Of a stretch of 64,000 bases of DNA, positions 63,991-64,000 are shown piece by piece; position 1 is the first letter of the stretch, and each line of letters begins with the position of its first letter. The notes beneath the pieces were generated by a model. The model was not told the DNA's origin. It saw nothing but the letters and a program-made list of their open reading frames with translations, and made no database searches. The stretch is from Polynucleobacter sp. AP-Latsch-80-C2 (GTDB taxonomy: Bacteria > Pseudomonadota > Gammaproteobacteria > Burkholderiales > Burkholderiaceae): NCBI RefSeq assembly GCF_018882185.1, contig NZ_JACVOY010000001.1:393564-457563 (forward strand), written 5' to 3'. A program made the translations under genes and the position numbers.

Positions 63991-64000
63991 ATGAAGCGAC
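63991..64000 (+). CDS. Start of a gene cut by the window edge
   Basis: ATGAAGCGAC gives M-K-R and follows AGAGGGA immediately. Only three codons are visible, so the product cannot be named. Confidence 0.35.

Larger units (their letters stand above)
63539..64000. other. Intergenic stretch with terminators and the next promoter
   Basis: No gene is recognised in 63539-63990. It holds two hairpins (63780-63807 and 63850-63869) and a promoter-like repeat near the right edge. The minus strand of 63570-63770 has coding-like pieces but several stops, and may be a decayed element. Confidence 0.5.

Overview
The window is an almost complete photosynthesis gene cluster (PGC) of an AT-rich, bacteriochlorophyll-a-producing, purple-type anoxygenic phototroph, followed by an accessory region. 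Gene content (type-2 reaction centre pufLMC/puhA, spheroidene-type carotenoid genes crtA/C/D/E/F, oxygen-dependent cyclase acsF, ferredoxin-type vinyl reductase bciB, glutamyl-tRNA reductase hemA) and low GC suggest a freshwater aerobic anoxygenic betaproteobacterium, with Polynucleobacter the best guess. This taxonomic call is inference; no rRNA is present. No bchE, bchJ or pucBA is visible here, so the pathway looks oxygen-dependent and the antenna LH1-only, as far as this window shows.

Layout. 1-2.3 kb: 3' end of bchD, then a small membrane ORF and bchO on the minus strand. 2.4-13.3 kb (+): crtE-crtF, then bchCXYZ, then the puf operon (a 44-codon leader ORF, pufB, an unexpected 73-codon single-TM gene, pufA, two intercistronic hairpins, pufL, pufM, pufC, terminator). 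13.3-15.9 kb (+): crtI-crtB. 15.9-21.3 kb (-): aerR/ppaA-ppsR-crtA-crtD-crtC, read as one operon towards crtB. 21.5-36.8 kb (+): bchF-N-B-H-L-M, lhaA, puhA-B-C, an unnamed 117-aa gene, acsF, puhE, ispH. 36.9-45.2 kb (+): bchG, a second PucC-family gene, bchP, tspO, hemA, dxs, bciB. 45.3-48.8 kb (+): a second B12-domain antirepressor-like gene, hemE, a type-2 NADH dehydrogenase. Many junctions are ATGA or TAATG overlaps, so these are tight, translationally coupled operons.

Regulation visible in the DNA: TGT-N12-ACA (PpsR/CrtJ-type) palindromes lie in front of crtE (two), bchC, aerR/bchF and bchG. A 13-14 bp motif (C)TAATTAAGGGTAA recurs beside three of these promoters. A perfect FNR-type box lies upstream of the second antirepressor-like gene and hemE. 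The picture is redox/light control by PpsR plus two B12-binding antirepressor-like proteins, with oxygen sensing added at hemE.

48.8-64 kb is accessory: an ArsR-like regulator, an azoreductase, a chimeric phage portal remnant, a mobile mystery protein A/B (XRE + Fic) pair with three operator repeats at 33-bp spacing, a strongly structured non-coding stretch, a tautomerase-like small gene, a probable decayed IS3 orfA, a four-gene MdtABC/NodT-type RND efflux operon, and a frameshifted 3' fragment of GTP cyclohydrolase II. The window ends at the promoter and first codons of another gene.

The most interesting object is the 73-aa membrane protein between pufB and pufA. By position, topology and size it is a candidate accessory subunit of the RC-LH1 core complex.
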